Assembly: GCF_001715195.1 (NCBI RefSeq)
Contig: NZ_MDWE01000011.1
Coordinates: 1-64,000, forward strand
DNA: 64,000 nt
From: Rhodohalobacter halophilus
GTDB lineage: Bacteria > Bacteroidota > Rhodothermia > Balneolales > Balneolaceae
Direction of reading: 5' to 3'
This document shows positions 35,899-44,965 of the stretch, one piece after another. Made by a program: the position numbers and the translations under genes. How positions within the stretch are numbered: position 1 is the first letter of the stretch; each line of letters begins with the position of its first letter. The notes under the pieces were generated by a model that did no database searches, was not told the origin of the DNA, and worked only from the letters and a program-made list of their open reading frames with translations.

Positions 35899-37068
35899 TT
35901 ATTGGTCTAGGTAGATTGTTACTCTCGCCTGTTCAATCGAGCTGAATTCCAGCAAATTGTACGCGGCATTCGAGAGTTTGAGACCATCTCCGGAGTGTCG
36001 GTCATTCACTTTTACAAAAATTCCATTTCCGTTGGATGAATTCTCAATAAAAATAACCCTTCCAAGAGCAATATTGGGGTGGGCAGCGGTAAGCTGATCA
36101 GGATTGTACAGCTCGCCGCTGGTTGTTGGGCTTGCGACATCATTTTGGGAATACCTAAAAACTGAAACACTGCCAAGATTCTCCAGGTCTGAGCCGGACC
36201 GGTATGGGTTGTCAAAACTTCTTGTTGGCGGAAGCAGAACCGTTAATCGCTGGCCGGCTGATATTTGATTCATGCTGAGTCCCGGATTTAATGCAAAGAG
36301 TTCACCTTCACTCATCTGAAACTTGTTGAGTAGCGTTCGGCCGTTTTCACCCGATTGTACACGATATTGAACAAACCGCCCCTGCGGTGTGGATTCTTCC
36401 GACCCTTCAGCCACGGAAGGTGCCGATGGCTGATCAGACGGTACTGTAAGTCGCTGACCAACCCGAAGCATATCGGTTTCCAGGTTGTTTAGCTCTTTTA
36501 ATTCGTTGACAGACAGACCATGCTGATTTGCAATTCTGTAAAGAGAGTCCCCGCTGCGCACAATATAATAGGTGTTTAGGCCTCCCTCTCTCTGCCGAAC
36601 AATCGACTCTCTCTGCTCCGGCTCTTCAGCGGCTTCAGGTTCTATGGCTTCCTGTTCTTGCTGGTTGTTGATCGGCCTGAAGATTCTCAACTCCATTCCT
36701 GTTGAAAGGTTAGGATTCTCAAGATTATTCCACTGCTGTATTTCGGCAATCGTTACGTTATATCTTCGAGAGATAGAAAAAAGAGTTTCACCCGGTTCAA
36801 CCGTGTGAGTAATTTGGTTTTCAGTTTCGGGTGCAGTGATGCGTAAGGTTTGACCAACTGAGAGATTGTCGCTGTCAAGATTATTCCATTGACGTAGGTC
36901 ACTAACGGCAAGTTCGTATTGGCGGGCAATGCTGAAAAGAGTTTCACCGGCCTGTACAGTATGAGTTTCCGGTTGCTGCTGTGCTAATGATGATTGAGGG
37001 GTTGCGAACAGCAACAGGGTCATTAATGGAAATATGATTAGAATAATCGAGCGAACGTTAATCTTCAT
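35899..37068 (-). CDS. LysM-repeat protein with C-terminal RlpA-like double-psi barrel
   Basis: I use the ATG at 37066-37068 (MKINVRSIILIIF), which gives a clean signal peptide ending near SLAQQ; a longer frame adds 28 residues over the TPR gene. The 389-residue product has two LysM repeats (HTVQAGETLFSIARQY and HTVEPGETLFSISRRY), a third (YYIVRSGDSLYRIANQH), a degenerate fourth, and an RlpA-like barrel at the C-terminus with TSGELY, TAAHP and VNDRH (equivalent to the RlpA catalytic Asp region). It is a secreted peptidoglycan-binding, possibly lytic transglycosylase, protein. Its start overlaps the TPR gene end by 11 bases. Confidence 0.88.
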   Translation of the reverse strand: MKINVRSIILIIFPLMTLLLFATPQSSLAQQQPETHTVQAGETLFSIARQYELAVSDLRQWNNLDSDNLSVGQTLRITAPETENQITHTVEPGETLFSISRRYNVTIAEIQQWNNLENPNLSTGMELRIFRPINNQQEQEAIEPEAAEEPEQRESIVRQREGGLNTYYIVRSGDSLYRIANQHGLSVNELKELNNLETDMLRVGQRLTVPSDQPSAPSVAEGSEESTPQGRFVQYRVQSGENGRTLLNKFQMSEGELFALNPGLSMNQISAGQRLTVLLPPTRSFDNPYRSGSDLENLGSVSVFRYSQNDVASPTTSGELYNPDQLTAAHPNIALGRVIFIENSSNGNGIFVKVNDRHSGDGLKLSNAAYNLLEFSSIEQARVTIYLDQ

Positions 37069-37399
37069 AGTCAGTTTCGATCTTAAGGTTTTCCAGTGCT
37101 TCGGACAGTTCCAGTTCTGTACGTCTGTTTTTCTGATCTTTGGCCAGTTCAATGCCTCTGTTAAATAACTCTCCGGCCTGTTGATGATTGCCCATCCGTT
37201 GATATAGTTTTCCTAAATGATAGTAAACGCCCAGGTAGTCGGAATCTTGCTTTAAAATAGATTCAAATAAAACCACAGCTTTAGTTACCTGATCCCGCTT
37301 CAGGAGTTCCAGTGCAAGTGCAAACTTGGAGAAGGAGTCGTTCGGATTCTTCTTCAGGTTAAAAGCGAGTCGTTTAATTTTATCATTGGGATTGCTCAT
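37058..37399 (-). CDS. Small tetratricopeptide-repeat protein
   Basis: 113-residue protein, nearly all helical, with about two to three TPR-like units (FSKFALALELLKRDQ, YLGVYYHLGKLYQRMG, HQQAGELFNRGIELAKDQ). No signal peptide, so cytoplasmic. Its start ATG (37397-37399) overlaps the aroC stop by 4 bases and its end overlaps the LysM gene by 11, so it lies inside a tightly coupled aroC-TPR-LysM/RlpA-CPBP unit. A role as a scaffold is inferred only. Confidence 0.82.
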   Translation of the reverse strand: MSNPNDKIKRLAFNLKKNPNDSFSKFALALELLKRDQVTKAVVLFESILKQDSDYLGVYYHLGKLYQRMGNHQQAGELFNRGIELAKDQKNRRTELELSEALENLKIETDYED

Positions 37400-38580
37400 G
37401 CAGTCTCAGATTGATATCGTTTTTTAATCTCATTCATTGAGTCTCCGCCAAACTTTTCAAGAATTGCATTGGCAAGCACAGGTGCAATGACGCTTTCTGC
37501 TACCACGACCGCACGGGGAAGTGCGCAAACATCAGATCGTTCATACCGGGTGTCCTGTATCTCTTTGGTTACCAAGTCAGCAGTTTTGAGCGGTTTGATC
37601 ATGGTAGGAATGGGTTTCATGACTCCACGAATAATGAGTGGCATCCCCGTCGTCATTCCTCCTTCGATGCCGCCTGCACGATTTGTACGCCGGGCGAAAG
37701 TGTTATTATCATGAACGATCTCATCGTGTACTTCATGCCCGCGGCTTCTGCCGGCTTCAAAGCCCAACCCTATTTCAACTCCTTTCATAGCCTGCGTACT
37801 TACAATTGCCTGGGCAAGCTGTCCGTCAATTTTTCGATCCCAGTGTACATAGCTGCCGAGGCCAGCGGGCAGACCCGTTACAATAATTTCGTAAATACCC
37901 CCGAGAGAGGTGCCCTCTTTCCTGCGGAGTTTAATCTCTTCGCGCATCTCGGCACTCAGTTTCTCGTTGAGGCATCGAACATCCGACTGATCGGCAGATT
38001 TATAGACTTTTTCAGCACCTTCATCAGCCAGCGGGTCTGCAATTTCCCGTACTTTATCCCAGCCCTCGTAACCTACTGAGCCAATTTGGATAACATGACC
38101 TCCGATCTCAATACCGAGCTCTTTCAAGAATGCCCGGGCAACGGAGCAGCAGGCAACCCTCATGGCGGTTTCACGGGCACTGGATCTTTCAATAACCGGG
38201 CGAATATCATCAAAATCATACTTTTGCACACCAACAAGGTCTGCATGACCGGGGCGCGGAAGGGTAATGCGTTCCACATCACCGCGTTCACCGGATTTTG
38301 CCATTACTTTGGGCCAGTTGCTGTCATCTTTTTCGAATGCCCGATTTACCATCGAAAGCGCAATCGGGGCGCCGGTTGTTTTACCAAACCTCACACCGGA
38401 CTGGATAATTGCCCGGTCTTTCTCAAATGCCATTCGGCCGCCCCGTCCATACCCCTTTTGGCGGCGAACAAGGTGCTGCTCTATAAATTCTTCGGATAAT
38501 TGGAGTCCGGCCGGAGCTCCTTCTAATATTCCAGTCAATCCTGGGCCGTGAGATTCGCCTGCTGTAAAATATCGAAACAT
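37396..38580 (-). CDS. aroC: Chorismate synthase
   Basis: 394-residue FMN-dependent enzyme producing chorismate from EPSP, the last shikimate step. Diagnostic motifs: GESHGPGLTGILEGAPAGL (8-26), RSSARETAMRVA and GIEGGMTTGMPL. The gene sits far from the other shikimate gene in the window (aroQ at 49.9 kb), so the pathway is scattered. It leads a minus-strand unit whose downstream genes are not aromatic biosynthesis genes. Confidence 0.97.
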   Translation of the reverse strand: MFRYFTAGESHGPGLTGILEGAPAGLQLSEEFIEQHLVRRQKGYGRGGRMAFEKDRAIIQSGVRFGKTTGAPIALSMVNRAFEKDDSNWPKVMAKSGERGDVERITLPRPGHADLVGVQKYDFDDIRPVIERSSARETAMRVACCSVARAFLKELGIEIGGHVIQIGSVGYEGWDKVREIADPLADEGAEKVYKSADQSDVRCLNEKLSAEMREEIKLRRKEGTSLGGIYEIIVTGLPAGLGSYVHWDRKIDGQLAQAIVSTQAMKGVEIGLGFEAGRSRGHEVHDEIVHDNNTFARRTNRAGGIEGGMTTGMPLIIRGVMKPIPTMIKPLKTADLVTKEIQDTRYERSDVCALPRAVVVAESVIAPVLANAILEKFGGDSMNEIKKRYQSETA

Positions 38581-38811
38581 GGTGTAATGGGATTATAGAT
38601 GTTACTTCTGACAGAAGATAATGGATTTAAGGTCTAAGTTCTCAATAATGCCTAGGAATTCTCAGGAGAGCATTCACGCTTCCATTACAGAAATTGCAAG
38701 AGATGAATTAACAACACATTTGGAGTAAAAGTTTTGTAATATTGTAGACTTTAAACCGGAATAAAATATGCAAGAAATCCGGTGATGTTTTTAATCATCT
38801 GATACAATTAA

Positions 38812-39549
38812 ATGCACTATCTCAACGAACTTGGAAAATATAGTTCACTGCTTTATCAGGCACTGAGATCATCTACGGAGTTTTCGACCTACCGCAAAAA
38901 CCTTTTTCAGGAACTTGTGAAAATCGGTTATGATTCTGTACCTATCATCATGCTGACCGGAGTTTTTACCGGTTCTGTGATGACTTTACAGTCTGCTTAT
39001 CAGTTGCAATCGGCATTTATTCCCATTTCAACGATTGGTGCCATTACCTCCGAGTCGATTTTGATCGAGCTTGCTGCTGTAATCTCCAGTCTGGTACTTG
39101 CGGGAAAGGTTGGGGCTAGAGTTGCAACTGAGCTGGGAACGATGCGTGTAAGTGAACAGATTGATGCGTTGGAATCAATGGGATTTAATTCGGTCTCATT
39201 TTTGGTTGTGCCCAGAGTTTTGGCCGGCATCCTTATGTTTCCGGTTCTCTACATCGTAGCCAGTGTATTTGGAATTGGTGGAGGCGTTGCAGCCGGTTTC
39301 TTTTCCGGACAGGTTCCCCCGGCCGATTTTCTTCAGGGAGCAAGGATGTATTTTTATCCCTGGAATGTGATTTTCGGTTTCACAAAAATGATTGTTTTTG
39401 GGTATATCATCACCTCTGTGGCGTGTTATAAAGGATATTTTGCACGAGGCGGCGCAGAGGGTGTGGGTAAGAGTACTACGGACGCCACAGTGCTTGGCTG
39501 TATACTCGTTCTTTTAGCCGACTTTGTATTAGCAGCCCTATTACTATGA
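38812..39549 (+). CDS. MlaE-type ABC transporter permease
   Basis: 245-residue inner-membrane permease of the MlaE/YrbE family, which partners MCE proteins to move phospholipids or other lipids between membranes. Seen: LTGVFTGSVMTLQSAYQL, AAVISSLVLAGKVGARVATELGTMRVSEQIDALESMG, and the long C-terminal hydrophobic region. Its stop overlaps the ATPase start by 4 bases (ATGA). No MlaB or MlaC gene follows in the cluster. Confidence 0.93.
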   Translation: MHYLNELGKYSSLLYQALRSSTEFSTYRKNLFQELVKIGYDSVPIIMLTGVFTGSVMTLQSAYQLQSAFIPISTIGAITSESILIELAAVISSLVLAGKVGARVATELGTMRVSEQIDALESMGFNSVSFLVVPRVLAGILMFPVLYIVASVFGIGGGVAAGFFSGQVPPADFLQGARMYFYPWNVIFGFTKMIVFGYIITSVACYKGYFARGGAEGVGKSTTDATVLGCILVLLADFVLAALLL

Positions 39550-40283
39550 TCGAAATTAAAAATCTTACAAAATCTTTTGGCGACCTGCTGGTATGGGAGG
39601 ATGTGTCGCTGACTATTAATGATGGTGAGACGATAGCCATTATAGGCAGGTCGGGCTGCGGTAAATCGGTTCTTTTAAAGCATATCAATGCACTGCTTGT
39701 GCCCGATAGCGGAGAGGTACTGATCGACGGGAAGAATATTTTTGATCAGGACTATGTAGATCAGCGAAAAATGCGCCAAAAATTTGGAGTGCTTTTTCAG
39801 GGTTCCGCCCTGTTCGACTCCATAAACACATTTGAGAATGTAGCCTTCCCGCTTCGTTATTTTACCAATCAAAGTGAGGAAGAGATTCGAGATAATGTGA
39901 TGCAATCACTTCAGTATGTAAATCTTGAGGAAGCGGCTGATAAGGAGACATCGGAGCTGTCCGGTGGTATGCGAAAACGAGTAGGGCTAGCAAGGGCCAT
40001 TGTTCTGAAACCAGAATACATTATGTATGATGAACCTACATCCGGGCTGGATCCCAAAACCGCAGATGAAATAAATGAGCTAATTAACGGTATGGCTGAT
40101 GCCCTGGATATTACATCAATTGTGGTAACACACGACATGCATAGCGTGCTGGAAGTTGCAGATAAGGTCGCCTTTTTGGATCAGCAAAAGCTAAGCTGGT
40201 TTGGTTCGGTAAATGAGATGAAATCGAGCGACCATGAAGAGCTTCTCAGTTTCATCAAAGCCAGCGAGTATCAAATTATTTGA
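39546..40283 (+). CDS. MlaF-type ABC transporter ATP-binding protein
   Basis: 245-residue ABC ATPase. Walker A GRSGCGKS is at 34-41, the signature SGGMRKRVGLARA and Walker B YIMYDEPTSGLDP are followed by the switch His in VVTHDMHS. The SGGMRKR signature is the form usual for MlaF-type ATPases. It overlaps the permease gene by 4 bases and is followed by the MCE protein gene whose ATG lies 26 bases past the stop, giving an MlaE-F-D order. Confidence 0.93.
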   Translation: MIEIKNLTKSFGDLLVWEDVSLTINDGETIAIIGRSGCGKSVLLKHINALLVPDSGEVLIDGKNIFDQDYVDQRKMRQKFGVLFQGSALFDSINTFENVAFPLRYFTNQSEEEIRDNVMQSLQYVNLEEAADKETSELSGGMRKRVGLARAIVLKPEYIMYDEPTSGLDPKTADEINELINGMADALDITSIVVTHDMHSVLEVADKVAFLDQQKLSWFGSVNEMKSSDHEELLSFIKASEYQII

Positions 40284-40308
40284 TAATGAAAGTAAAATTG
40301 ACACAGAT

Positions 40309-41232
40309 ATGAAGAATGAAGCAAAAATTGGAATAACGGTTTTACTGGCGATACTTGTTGCCATTGTAGGATTCCGTTTTATGAGGGATGTACCCATTTT
40401 TCGCCAAACCCTTGAAGTATCAGCTGTATTTGACCGCGGCGATGGAATCAATCGCGGTAGCTTGGTAAATCTGAAAGGAGTAAAGGTTGGATCCGTCAGC
40501 CGTGTGAATCTTACACCTGATAATAGGGTAAGAGTAACCATGCAGCTGAATGAGGATTTAAGAATTCCAGTCAACTCGGAAGCGCACCTTACCTCACTGG
40601 GGATTGTAGAGGGGAAATCGATCGTGCTGCACCTCGGCGATTCAGAAAATATTGTTCAGTATGGCGGTGAAATTGAGGGGGTTTATATAGAAGGGGTTAC
40701 GGAAGTTCTTGGAAGTAAAGGGGAGGAGCTTGCGGGGGATGTATCTGCGTCTCTGTCTCAATTAAATCAATTTTTGCAGCAACTGAATAAAACACTGGAT
40801 GATGATACGCGCCAGTCTGTAGATCAGACGTTGAAAAATGCAGATTCCGCAATGCAAACTATCGCTGAGACACTGGAGAAAAATAAACAGGATATTGACC
40901 AAGCAATCTCTTCAGCAAGTCGAACGATGATGCAGCTCGACACGCTCGCTACCGATAACCGTCCGCGGGTGGACAGCCTGCTTGCTTCGCTTGAGGAGAA
41001 TGTAAATGAGCTGCATAAAGTAAGGACCGAACTGGAAACAGCTTCGGTGAATCTGAATCAAATTCTGGAGAAGATAAACAGCGGGGAAGGAACCATGGGC
41101 CGCCTGGTGAACGACCCTTCACTGTATGAGAACCTTGATCAGCTGTCAAAGGAGATGAATGAACTTGTGAAGGGAATTAATGAAGATCCCGGGCGTTATC
41201 TGAAACATATGAGCATCATCGAAATTTTTTAA
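40309..41232 (+). CDS. MlaD/MCE-domain protein
   Basis: I take the ATG at 40309 (MKNEAKIGITVLLAIL), giving a 307-residue product with one N-terminal membrane segment (about 7-26); a longer frame from 40234 would overlap the ATPase gene. The MCE domain is about 35-115, with FDRGDGINRGSLVNLKGVKVGSV and the ISFSLGIVEGKSI-like strand. A long coiled-coil region (about 140-275, many Gln/Asn/Leu heptads) could form a periplasmic needle or tube. It is the substrate-binding part of the lipid transporter encoded upstream. Confidence 0.9.
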   Translation: MKNEAKIGITVLLAILVAIVGFRFMRDVPIFRQTLEVSAVFDRGDGINRGSLVNLKGVKVGSVSRVNLTPDNRVRVTMQLNEDLRIPVNSEAHLTSLGIVEGKSIVLHLGDSENIVQYGGEIEGVYIEGVTEVLGSKGEELAGDVSASLSQLNQFLQQLNKTLDDDTRQSVDQTLKNADSAMQTIAETLEKNKQDIDQAISSASRTMMQLDTLATDNRPRVDSLLASLEENVNELHKVRTELETASVNLNQILEKINSGEGTMGRLVNDPSLYENLDQLSKEMNELVKGINEDPGRYLKHMSIIEIF

Positions 41233-41360
41233 AGACTACGGTTTGAATTCATATTACAATCGGTGCATTAAATTGCGGTTCGCGATGTGTTGTCGTATAT
41301 TTTCAGGCTCAAAAAAATTGTCACATATAATTCTAAACTGAAGATTCAGAGGTTTGTCTC

Positions 41361-43133
41361 ATGGGTGTAATGGAAAAAATGAGAAATAGTACCGCATCAA
41401 TTTTGTGGATACTGATATTCTCGTTTGGTGTATTGTGGGTATTGGCCGACACGCAGGTATTTGATGCAGTTGGCGCCGGCCCAAGAAATTTAGGAACGGT
41501 AAATGGCGATGAAATTTCACTGGAGGAGTACAATCAGCGTGTAAGCTTTTACACTGATCAATTCGCCCAGCAATCAGGTCGTTCAATGTCACCCGAAATG
41601 CGGGCTATGTACGAAAACCAGGCTTGGGAAGATCTGGTTGCCGCTCGTCTGATTGAACAAAAAATAAATGAACTTGGAATTACTGTAACCGACAGAGAGC
41701 TGATGGATATGGTTACCGGTGATAATCCGGCTCCTTTTATTCGTCAACAATTTCAGCAGGAGGACGGGACGATAGATCGTATTGCTCTTAGAGCTGCAAT
41801 TGAAGCACCTGAAAACAGTGAGATCTGGATTATGATTGAGCAGCAGCTACGTGAAAACCGACGCCAGGAGAAGTTGAATAACTTTATCTCCTCCGGTATG
41901 AAGGTAAGCTCTTTGGATATTCGAAATGAATATATTCGTTCAAATTCCTTTGCAGATATTGAATTTGTCCGTTTCCCATTCAGTGATATTTCAAACGATG
42001 AAATTGTAGTGACAGATGATGAACTGCGTCAGTTTTATCGCAACAACTCCTCCCGTTATCAGCGTAGTGAAACCTACCGTTTTCGATTTGTGAGCTGGGA
42101 TAAAACCCCAACAGCAGAAGATACAACCAACACGGTTCGCGAGATTGAAGATCTACGCACAGCATTTGCCGAATCAACTAACGACTCTCTTTTTGTTCTG
42201 AGATATCAGTCAGCTGTGCCCTTCCGTGGGTCCTATGTGGCAGTTGAAGATCTTCGGGAAGAGTATGCTCCCGTTATCGATCTGGACATTGGTGAAGTAT
42301 CGGATGTTGTGATGGTTAACGGAGATCCGCATGTGTTCAAAAAGGTTGACCAGCGCGGAAATGAAATTAAATTTGCCGTTCTCTCCTACAATGTGGAAGC
42401 CGACCCGATCGGGACGATTGACAGACTTGCAGAAGCAGCTGAAGAGTTTCAATTCTACGCAAACGCAGACGGTTTTGAAGAGGAAGCAGCACAAAGAGGT
42501 CTGGAAGTTCGTCAGGCAACGGCCACGAAAGACAATCCGTTTATACCCGGTTTAGGTGCGTCGCAACAGACCTTACAGGCTCTTGAAGGATTACGAGCTA
42601 ACCGTATTTCAGACCCAATTGAGCTGGATAATCAATTTATTGTAGTTCAACTGCTGGAAAGAACACCGGAGGGAACCCGCCCGTTTGAAGAGGTGCGATC
42701 GCAGGTTGAGAATGCTGTTCGAACAGAGAAAAGAAAAGCACAGATGACCGGCAGAGTGAGAGAACTTTTACAAAGCAACAGTGATCTGGAAGCTATTGCC
42801 GCCGCAGCAGAACGGGAGATTCAGAGTGCTGAAGGTGTGCGAATGGGCGGATCGACAATTCCCGGGGCCGGTCGTGAACTTCGCGTAATCGGTGCCATCT
42901 TTGAAATGGAAGAAGGGCAAACTTCCGGTGTTATTGAAGGAGATAATGCGGTGTTTGTAATCCGGGCAATTGGAATAGACCGGGCCGATCCTATGAATAT
43001 GTCATCTGCTGAACGTACTGAAATTCGAAACCGACTGGAACAGGAGCGCTTTATGGCATTCAATCAGGTGTTTATTGAGCGCTTGAAAGAGGGGGCCAGT
43101 ATCCGCGATAATCGAAGCCAGATTCTTCGATAA
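41361..43133 (+). CDS. PpiD/SurA-like periplasmic folding factor
   Basis: 590-residue membrane-anchored protein: N-terminal segment SILWILIFSFGVLWVLAD (about 14-31) then a SurA-N-like domain with NGDEISLEEYNQRV and ITVTDRELMDMV. The later regions resemble PpiD parvulin-like domains, e.g. TDDELRQFYRNNSSRYQ and PGLGASQQTLQAL...GEVSDVV pattern, but the canonical parvulin active site is not clearly present. It likely helps fold outer-membrane proteins. It is separate from the MCE operon (128-base gap) and followed by a strong terminator. Confidence 0.85.
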   Translation: MGVMEKMRNSTASILWILIFSFGVLWVLADTQVFDAVGAGPRNLGTVNGDEISLEEYNQRVSFYTDQFAQQSGRSMSPEMRAMYENQAWEDLVAARLIEQKINELGITVTDRELMDMVTGDNPAPFIRQQFQQEDGTIDRIALRAAIEAPENSEIWIMIEQQLRENRRQEKLNNFISSGMKVSSLDIRNEYIRSNSFADIEFVRFPFSDISNDEIVVTDDELRQFYRNNSSRYQRSETYRFRFVSWDKTPTAEDTTNTVREIEDLRTAFAESTNDSLFVLRYQSAVPFRGSYVAVEDLREEYAPVIDLDIGEVSDVVMVNGDPHVFKKVDQRGNEIKFAVLSYNVEADPIGTIDRLAEAAEEFQFYANADGFEEEAAQRGLEVRQATATKDNPFIPGLGASQQTLQALEGLRANRISDPIELDNQFIVVQLLERTPEGTRPFEEVRSQVENAVRTEKRKAQMTGRVRELLQSNSDLEAIAAAAEREIQSAEGVRMGGSTIPGAGRELRVIGAIFEMEEGQTSGVIEGDNAVFVIRAIGIDRADPMNMSSAERTEIRNRLEQERFMAFNQVFIERLKEGASIRDNRSQILR

Positions 43134-43157
43134 ACGCTTTTTCAGTTAATTTTTTAG

Positions 43158-43189
43158 AAGGGTAAGAGAATTTCTCTTACCCTTTTTTT
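43158..43189 (+). terminator. Rho-independent terminator of the PpiD-like gene
   Basis: AAGGGTAAGAG (43158-43168) and CTCTTACCCTT (43174-43184) form an 11-bp stem with a 5-base loop, followed by TTTTT. It lies 24 bases after the stop and before ribD, so ribD has its own promoter. Confidence 0.9.
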
Positions 43190-43233
43190 ATTGGTAATTT
43201 ATTACTTCTACCTAAGAAGAAACGATTTGTCTC

Positions 43234-44352
43234 ATGTCCGATCAGAATGACAATGTATGGATGCAGCGCGCCCTAAGTTTAGCGGTGAAAGGACTGGGTT
43301 ATGTTTCTCCGAACCCTATGGTCGGGTGTGTTATTGTATCCAAAGAAGGGGATGTGATCGGTGAGGGGTATCACGAGCGCTATGGAAAAGCACACGCTGA
43401 GGTGAATGCAGTTCGATCCGTAAAGGATGAATCGAAACTGAAGGATGCGACTGTCTATGTAACACTTGAACCATGTTCGCATCAGGGGAAGACTCCGCCT
43501 TGTGCACCCATGCTAGCGAAACTACCCATTGAGCGGGTTGTTGTAGCCATGAAAGATCCAAACCCTGAGGTGAATGGAGGTGGACTGGATATATTAAGAG
43601 AGAATGGCATACAAGTTGAAACCGGGATACTGAAGAATGAAGCAGAGAAATTAAATGAGAAATGGATTCACGCCCTGGAAACATCCATGCCATTTGTTAC
43701 GCTTAAGATTGCACAAACTGCTGATGGCTATGTGGCAGCTCCCAATGGAGACTCTTCCTGGATTTCCTGTAAAGAGTCGAGGCAGATGGTTCACCGATGG
43801 AGAAGTGAGGATGATGCCGTTATGGTTGGGCGGAACACAGCATTGTATGATAATCCTCAGCTAACTGTACGGCATGTAGAAGGTCGCCAGCCAAAACGAA
43901 TAGTATTAGACGGCCCATACGAGCTGCCAAAAAACCTGAATCTTTTTTCAGATTCATTTGAAGAGAAGACAATTATCATCACTCACAACAAGAAGAAGGC
44001 AGAAGAGGATGTTGATCCGATGCTGAAGATGCTGAAATCCAATTATTTCAGAGGGCAAGTGGTTGTTACGGGAATAGAAGATGGACATATAGATCTTCGA
44101 GAAGCCTTTTCGAGATTGTATAAAATGGGTATACATTCTGTATTGGTTGAGGGAGGTCAACAGCTCTCCAGTGCCCTGATGAAGCAAAATCTCGTTGATC
44201 GATTGCAGCTCTTTATCGCTCCAAAATTGTTGGGAGGGGGATCTAAATCATTGATTGACCTCGGAATCAATAGAATGGAAGATATTCGTGAATTTAGAAG
44301 TTACAGCTGGCAGAAGTCCGGTTGTGACATGTTATTAACAGCAAATATATAG
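43234..44352 (+). CDS. ribD: Bifunctional diaminohydroxyphosphoribosylaminopyrimidine deaminase/reductase
   Basis: 372-residue riboflavin-pathway enzyme. The N-terminal deaminase domain has the zinc ligands in HAEVNAV (His54, Glu56) and PCSHQGKTPPCAPM (Cys81, Cys90). The C-terminal reductase (about 150-372) shows KIAQTADGYVA, GRNTALYDNPQLTVR and VLVEGGQQLSSAL. It carries out deamination then side-chain reduction of the GTP-derived pyrimidine. ribE starts 4 bases after the stop, so the two are co-transcribed. Confidence 0.96.
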   Translation: MSDQNDNVWMQRALSLAVKGLGYVSPNPMVGCVIVSKEGDVIGEGYHERYGKAHAEVNAVRSVKDESKLKDATVYVTLEPCSHQGKTPPCAPMLAKLPIERVVVAMKDPNPEVNGGGLDILRENGIQVETGILKNEAEKLNEKWIHALETSMPFVTLKIAQTADGYVAAPNGDSSWISCKESRQMVHRWRSEDDAVMVGRNTALYDNPQLTVRHVEGRQPKRIVLDGPYELPKNLNLFSDSFEEKTIIITHNKKKAEEDVDPMLKMLKSNYFRGQVVVTGIEDGHIDLREAFSRLYKMGIHSVLVEGGQQLSSALMKQNLVDRLQLFIAPKLLGGGSKSLIDLGINRMEDIREFRSYSWQKSGCDMLLTANI

Positions 44353-44356
44353 ATTT

Positions 44357-44953
44357 ATGTTTACAGGAATCGTTTCAGAAGTTGGAAATATAACAGAACT
44401 TAAAAAAATAAGAGGCGGCCAGGAAATTGCTATTGAATGTTCATTTGCGAATGATGTACACGTAGATGAGAGTATCGCGATAAATGGTGTATGCCATACC
44501 GTAGTATCACACAATGAAAAAGCATTTCATGTTCAAAGTGTTGAAGAGACACTTCGAAAAACAAATTTAGGCGACCTGGACGAAGGGAGTTCTGTTAACC
44601 TGGAACGGTCTTTAACGCTTGATAAAGCAGTTGAGGGGCACATTGTTCAGGGACATGTTGATACAACCGGCACAATTAAAAAAATTGAGAAAGATGGTGC
44701 TGATCTGCTGTTGACGATTGAATACCCTGAAGAGCACAGAGACTACATAGTTGGCAGAGGGAGTATTTCGTTAGATGGAATAAGCCTAACCATTGCCAGG
44801 AATGAGGGCAATCAGTTTACTGTGGCAATTATCCCTTATACATGGGAAGAGACAAACCTCAAAGGTAGAAAGGTTGGTGATAGAGTGAACCTGGAGTTCG
44901 ATATCTTTGGAAAATATATTGTCCAGTATCTTCGAAATCGTGAAAACAGTTAA
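44357..44953 (+). CDS. ribE: Riboflavin synthase alpha subunit
   Basis: 198-residue dismutase that forms riboflavin from two 6,7-dimethyl-8-ribityllumazines. Two lumazine-binding repeats are seen, each with the hallmark: MFTGIVSEVG at the start and GHIVQGHVDTTG at the second domain, with SISLDGISLTIA. Size is normal for the family. Symbol usage varies (ribE or ribC). The stop is 12 bases from the stop of the convergent lptD. Confidence 0.96.
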   Translation: MFTGIVSEVGNITELKKIRGGQEIAIECSFANDVHVDESIAINGVCHTVVSHNEKAFHVQSVEETLRKTNLGDLDEGSSVNLERSLTLDKAVEGHIVQGHVDTTGTIKKIEKDGADLLLTIEYPEEHRDYIVGRGSISLDGISLTIARNEGNQFTVAIIPYTWEETNLKGRKVGDRVNLEFDIFGKYIVQYLRNRENS

Positions 44954-44965
44954 CGGCTTGTGTCA

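Noticed and set aside
37069-37152. Longer start for the LysM/RlpA protein
   Set aside because: The 28 added residues lie over the TPR gene and precede a typical signal peptide that begins at 37068.
40234-40308. Upstream start for the MCE protein within the ATPase gene
   Set aside because: It would place a non-family extension before the membrane segment; the ATG at 40309 starts just before the expected hydrophobic helix.
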